Source of the DNA: Methylophaga thalassica MP
Lineage (GTDB): Bacteria > Pseudomonadota > Gammaproteobacteria > Nitrosococcales > Methylophagaceae
DNA: 64,000 nt
Reading direction: 5' to 3'
Assembly: GCF_000214595.1 (NCBI RefSeq)
Contig: NZ_AFIG01000001.1
Location: forward strand, 1,158,382-1,222,381
The notes beneath the pieces were generated by a model that was not told the origin of the DNA, ran no database searches, and saw nothing but the letters and a program-made list of their open reading frames with translations. Shown piece after piece: positions 60,362-64,000 of the stretch; the first letter of the stretch is position 1, and each line of letters opens with the position of its first letter. The translations under genes and the position numbers were made by a program.

Positions 60362-63300
60362 GTGAATTTCCCAAAATTCTTTATTGATAGGCCTATTTTT
60401 GCTTCGGTACTCTCCATCATCGTTGTCATTATTGGCTACATGGCTTACCTGAGTTTACCGATTGAGCAATACCCACAAGTAGCACCACCAACCATACAAG
60501 TCTCCGCCACTTACCCTGGCGCAACAGCCGAAACCGTGGCGGAAACGGTAGCCACACCGATTGAGCAAGAAGTGAATGGTGTTGAGGGCATGCTTTATAT
60601 GTACTCTCAATCATCTGCCGATGGCTCGATGACCCTGACAGTTACCTTTGAGCTGGGAACCGATCTGGATACCGCGCAAGTCTTAGTACAAAACCGGGTG
60701 GCGATTGCTGAAGCAAAATTACCACAGAGTGTCCGTGCTCTAGGTGTCACCACCAAGAAGAACTCGCCAGATCTGATGATCGTTATCAACCTGTCCTCTC
60801 CCGATGGAACCTACGATCAAAACTACCTCGCTAATTATGGTGTATTGAATATTCGTGACCGTATTCGTCGTATTGATGGTGTGGGTGAAGTACCGGTTTA
60901 TGGCGCCTCAGATTACGCGATGCGTATCTGGTTAAAACCTGACTTACTTCAGTCGTATGATATTGCAGCAGGTGATGTGATATCGGCTATCCGCAGCCAA
61001 AACGTTCAGGTTGCCAGCGGTACCTTAAACCGTGCTCCACAACCCGATCAAAACTATTATGAATATATTATTCAGACACAAGGACGATTAACCACCCCAG
61101 AAGAGTTTGGTGAAGTTATTGTCAAAGCCAGTGATGATGGCCGTATCGTTCGGCTGCGTGATGTAGCTCGCATCGAATTAGCGGCACAGGAATACATCAC
61201 AAAAGGTTATTTAGGTGGTAAACAAGCCGTAGCCTTGCCTATATTCCAACGCCCGGGCACCAATGCGATTGAAACAGCCAATCAGATCAAAGCTGAAATG
61301 GAAGATATCGCGGCCGATTTCCCGCCAGGTATGACCTATGAGTTTGCTTATAACCCGACTGACTTTATCGAACAATCGGTAGATGCGGTGAAAATGACGG
61401 TGTATGAAGCCGTATTTCTGGTGGTGATTGTCATTCTGGTTTTCTTGCAAACCTGGCGTGCAGCGATTATCCCTATTGTGGCTATCCCGGTATCGCTTAT
61501 TGGTACCTTTGCAGTGATGTCAGCCATTGGTTTCTCGTTAAACAACCTGACGTTATTCGGCCTGGTCTTAGCCATCGGTATCGTGGTGGATGATGCCATT
61601 GTTATCGTCGAGAATATGGAACGAAACCTGCGAAATGGTCTTTCTCCCCGTGAGTCAGCACGTAAAACCATGGATGAGGTAGGCTCGGCATTAATTGCCA
61701 TGGGGCTGGTATTAGTTGCGGTGTTCCTGCCTACCCTGTTCCTCGAAGGGATTTCAGGCGAATTTTATCAAGCCTTTGGTATCACCATCGCTGTGGCGAC
61801 AATGATTTCTGTGGCGGTATCGTTAACCTTATCACCGGCTTTAGCCGCGATTTTGATGAAGTCTCATGACAAGAATAAGCCAGAAAAACCGGTTAAATGG
61901 TATCGCTCACCGGTTAAAGCGTTCTTTAATGGTTTCAACCGGGGGATGGAAGGTTTATCTGCTCGCTATGGTTGGTTTGTTGGTAAAACCATCCGTATGG
62001 GACTCATTATGTTAGTGATTTATGCGGGCTTGATGACCTTAACCGCATTTCAGTTTAACCGCGTACCTACTGGCTTTATTCCAACGCAGGATCAAGGCTC
62101 TTTGATTGTGGCCATTACACTGCCTGATGGCGCTTCCTTTAATGCCACGGATAAAGTGGTTCAGGCTGTTACTGATCAAATGTTGTCAGTGCCAGGTGTC
62201 AAAAACGCGGTTGGCTTTACGGGTTTTTCTGGTGCGACCAGAACCATACAATCGAATGCAGCCGTCATATTTACACCTTTAGAGCCGTTTGAAGATCGCA
62301 TTGCTAAAGGGATTAAATATCAAACCATCCTCAGTGATATGCGGGCTGTTGCTGCTGGCTTCAAAGAAGCCAAAGTAGCGGTATTTGAGCGTCCTCCTGT
62401 ACCCGGTATTGGTAGTGCGGGTGGCTTCAAAATGATGCTGCAGGACCGTGGTGGTCGTGGCTTAAAAGTTTTAGAGCAGGCCGCTACCGATATGGCAGCC
62501 GCCGCGAATAGTCCTGATAGTCCTGCCACCACAGCGGTGTATTCGTTCTTTAATACCAATAATCCTCAAATCTACCTGGATATTGATCGTAATAAAGCCG
62601 AACGTCTTAACGTGCCCGTCGCTGACGTATTTGAGGCTTTAGAAGTGTTTATTGGCTCTGTCTATGTTAATGATTTCAATTATTTAGGAAGAACATTTAG
62701 AGTAACAGCTCAGGCTGAAGCAGAAGATCGTTTAACGGTAGATGATGCGCTGAGAATCCGGGTCAGAAGCACCAATGGTGATATGGTGCCGTTAGGCTCT
62801 TTTGCCACAGTACGGGATACGTCTGGCCCTTCGCGTGTGCCACGCTATAACTTATATCCAGCAGCGGGTGTCATGGGCAGTAGTGCTGATGGCTTTAGTA
62901 GTGGTCAAACACTTGATGCGATGGAAGATTTAGCCGCCAAAATTCTGCCTGATGGCATTGGTTATGAGTGGACTGAAATAGCTTATCAGGAGAAAGCGAC
63001 CGGTGACACAGCCGCCCTTGCTTTCCTGCTGGCCGTGGTATTTGTCTTCTTATTACTGGCAGCACAGTATGAAAGTTGGGCATTGCCGTTTTCTATCATC
63101 CTGATTGTGCCGATGTGTTTGTTATCCGCTATTACCGGTGTTTATCTGGCAAAAATGGATAACAATATTCTGACGCAAATAGGCTTGGTTGTTCTGGTTG
63201 GTTTAGCCTCAAAGAATGCTATTTTGATTGTCGAGTTTGCCAGAGAATTGGAACGTCAAGGCCGGTCTGTCTGGGATGCAGCTGTTGAAGCCGCCAGATT

Positions 63301-63532
63301 ACGTCTGCGTCCAATCCTGATGACTTCATTTGCTTTCATTCTTGGGGTTGTGCCCATGGCCATTGCTCAAGGTGCAGGTGCTGAAATGCGACAAGCATTA
63401 GGTGTCGCTGTGTTTTCGGGCATGTTAGGGGTCACCTTCTTCGGCCTGATATTTACGCCGGTGTTTTATGTGATTTGTCGTCGGGTTGCACTTCACTTTA
63501 AGCCTGAGAAAACGACAGGAGAAACATCATGA
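60362..63532 (+). CDS. RND multidrug permease (AcrB/MexF-like, HAE-1)
   Basis: 1056 residues with the typical start NFPKFFIDRPIFASVLSIIV, the porter loops and the TM4 proton-relay motif VVDDAIVIVENMERN. The late motif of AcrB (RLRPILMTSFAFILG) is present. A GTG start is used, 6 bp after the adaptor stop. The overall similarity is to MexF/AdeB-type exporters of antibiotics, dyes or solvents, while no heavy-metal signature is seen. It overlaps the outer membrane gene by four bases. Confidence 0.95.
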   Translation: MNFPKFFIDRPIFASVLSIIVVIIGYMAYLSLPIEQYPQVAPPTIQVSATYPGATAETVAETVATPIEQEVNGVEGMLYMYSQSSADGSMTLTVTFELGTDLDTAQVLVQNRVAIAEAKLPQSVRALGVTTKKNSPDLMIVINLSSPDGTYDQNYLANYGVLNIRDRIRRIDGVGEVPVYGASDYAMRIWLKPDLLQSYDIAAGDVISAIRSQNVQVASGTLNRAPQPDQNYYEYIIQTQGRLTTPEEFGEVIVKASDDGRIVRLRDVARIELAAQEYITKGYLGGKQAVALPIFQRPGTNAIETANQIKAEMEDIAADFPPGMTYEFAYNPTDFIEQSVDAVKMTVYEAVFLVVIVILVFLQTWRAAIIPIVAIPVSLIGTFAVMSAIGFSLNNLTLFGLVLAIGIVVDDAIVIVENMERNLRNGLSPRESARKTMDEVGSALIAMGLVLVAVFLPTLFLEGISGEFYQAFGITIAVATMISVAVSLTLSPALAAILMKSHDKNKPEKPVKWYRSPVKAFFNGFNRGMEGLSARYGWFVGKTIRMGLIMLVIYAGLMTLTAFQFNRVPTGFIPTQDQGSLIVAITLPDGASFNATDKVVQAVTDQMLSVPGVKNAVGFTGFSGATRTIQSNAAVIFTPLEPFEDRIAKGIKYQTILSDMRAVAAGFKEAKVAVFERPPVPGIGSAGGFKMMLQDRGGRGLKVLEQAATDMAAAANSPDSPATTAVYSFFNTNNPQIYLDIDRNKAERLNVPVADVFEALEVFIGSVYVNDFNYLGRTFRVTAQAEAEDRLTVDDALRIRVRSTNGDMVPLGSFATVRDTSGPSRVPRYNLYPAAGVMGSSADGFSSGQTLDAMEDLAAKILPDGIGYEWTEIAYQEKATGDTAALAFLLAVVFVFLLLAAQYESWALPFSIILIVPMCLLSAITGVYLAKMDNNILTQIGLVVLVGLASKNAILIVEFARELERQGRSVWDAAVEAARLRLRPILMTSFAFILGVVPMAIAQGAGAEMRQALGVAVFSGMLGVTFFGLIFTPVFYVICRRVALHFKPEKTTGETS

Positions 63533-64000
63533 AAAAATTGATGCTTTGTACATTAATTAGCCTGTCCATTAGCGGCTGTGCTCAATTTCGTGATTATCAG
63601 TCCCCCACCGCGGATAGTTCAGTTGAAAGCACCCAACTGAGCGATGACAGCTACCAATTTTCTACGGCACAGCAACCGATTGCTGACTGGTGGACTTCCT
63701 TTCAGGATCCCCAACTCAGTCAATTGGTTGAAGAGGCTTTATCACATAACCTTGATGTACGTATCGCACTGGCAAACTTGCAAGCGGCTCGGGCTTTATC
63801 AAGAGCGGTTGGCTCAGATAGATACCCGACTGTTAACGCAAACGCTGGCTACAGCCGGAATTTGTATTCTGAAGAAGCACAAAACTCAACAACGCGAGCA
63901 GCGGATATTTATGAGACCGGATTTGATGCCAATTGGGAATTAGATATTTTCGGTCGTGTCAGTTACGGCATTCAATCTCAGCTTGCTCAGGAACAAGCTA
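63529..64000 (+). CDS. RND outer membrane lipoprotein (OprM/NodT family), 3' end outside window
   Basis: The first 157 codons are visible. The ATG overlaps the permease stop. A lipoprotein signal with lipobox ISGC (Cys17) is followed by the family start DWWTSFQDPQLSQLVEEALS, then NLDVRIALANLQAARALSRA and WELDIFGRVSYG. It completes a tripartite pump with the two preceding genes. The gene is cut by the end of the window. Confidence 0.92.
   Translation, partial: MKKLMLCTLISLSISGCAQFRDYQSPTADSSVESTQLSDDSYQFSTAQQPIADWWTSFQDPQLSQLVEEALSHNLDVRIALANLQAARALSRAVGSDRYPTVNANAGYSRNLYSEEAQNSTTRAADIYETGFDANWELDIFGRVSYGIQSQLAQEQA

Overview
The window looks like chromosomal DNA of a marine methylotrophic gammaproteobacterium, most likely Methylophaga or a close relative. 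The main pointer is a stand-alone fae gene (formaldehyde-activating enzyme) behind a strong promoter. Many other proteins (RapA, HflKC, LapDG, QseBC-like regulators, RND pumps) are gammaproteobacterial in type. This assignment is inferred from gene content, since no ribosomal RNA is present.

Layout. 1-7834: the 3' part of rapA, an RND adaptor/permease pair and a TolC-family outer membrane protein. 7913-15965: a tightly packed ten-gene operon (thermostable-hemolysin/GNAT-like protein, AMP-ligase, heme-oxygenase-like diiron protein, SDR, periplasmic TPR protein, QseB-like regulator and kinase, cupredoxin, FTR1 iron permease, outer membrane protein). 16053-20755: a heavy-metal RND operon ending in DUF3240. 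20745-23329: LapG/LapD. 23535-32067: housekeeping and small conserved genes (AEC carrier, CinA-like, truncated globin, fae, LemA/GIDE, a YoaA/DinG helicase, DUF2237, PCD, DUF5677). 32078-37270: a lower-GC stretch with three copies of a palindromic repeat, a phage-like HTH gene, a Ca/Na antiporter, an interrupted secDF and, just upstream of it, a small secreted protein ending in an RAPP motif. 37274-44041: a type I restriction-modification system with an HNH protein. 44310-47856: hflKC and a PLD-family protein. 48148-51367: a bufferin (copper-buffering RiPP) operon with YHS and thioredoxin genes. 51420-54754: a LysR gene divergent from a four-gene redox/detoxification operon. 54793-64000: a phosphatase-like protein, an amidohydrolase, DUF3750, a second QseBC-like pair and a second complete RND pump, cut by the window end.

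How parts work together. (1) Four promoters carry the same PmrA/QseB-type box (TTAA half-sites exactly 11 bp apart): the TolC gene, the ten-gene operon, the metal RND operon, and the second two-component/RND divergent region. This ties the TolC gene to the metal pump 8.5 kb away and suggests autoregulation. (2) The RAPP-tailed protein resembles secDF-linked translation-arrest peptides. The codons of its RAPP end are complementary to the secD Shine-Dalgarno, so a stalled ribosome would expose the secD start. The secDF gene itself carries an in-frame TAA. (3) The bufferin operon is complete, from precursor to MNIO enzyme, partner protein and DoxX membrane protein.

All calls were made by eye from sequence and translated proteins; no database search was run.
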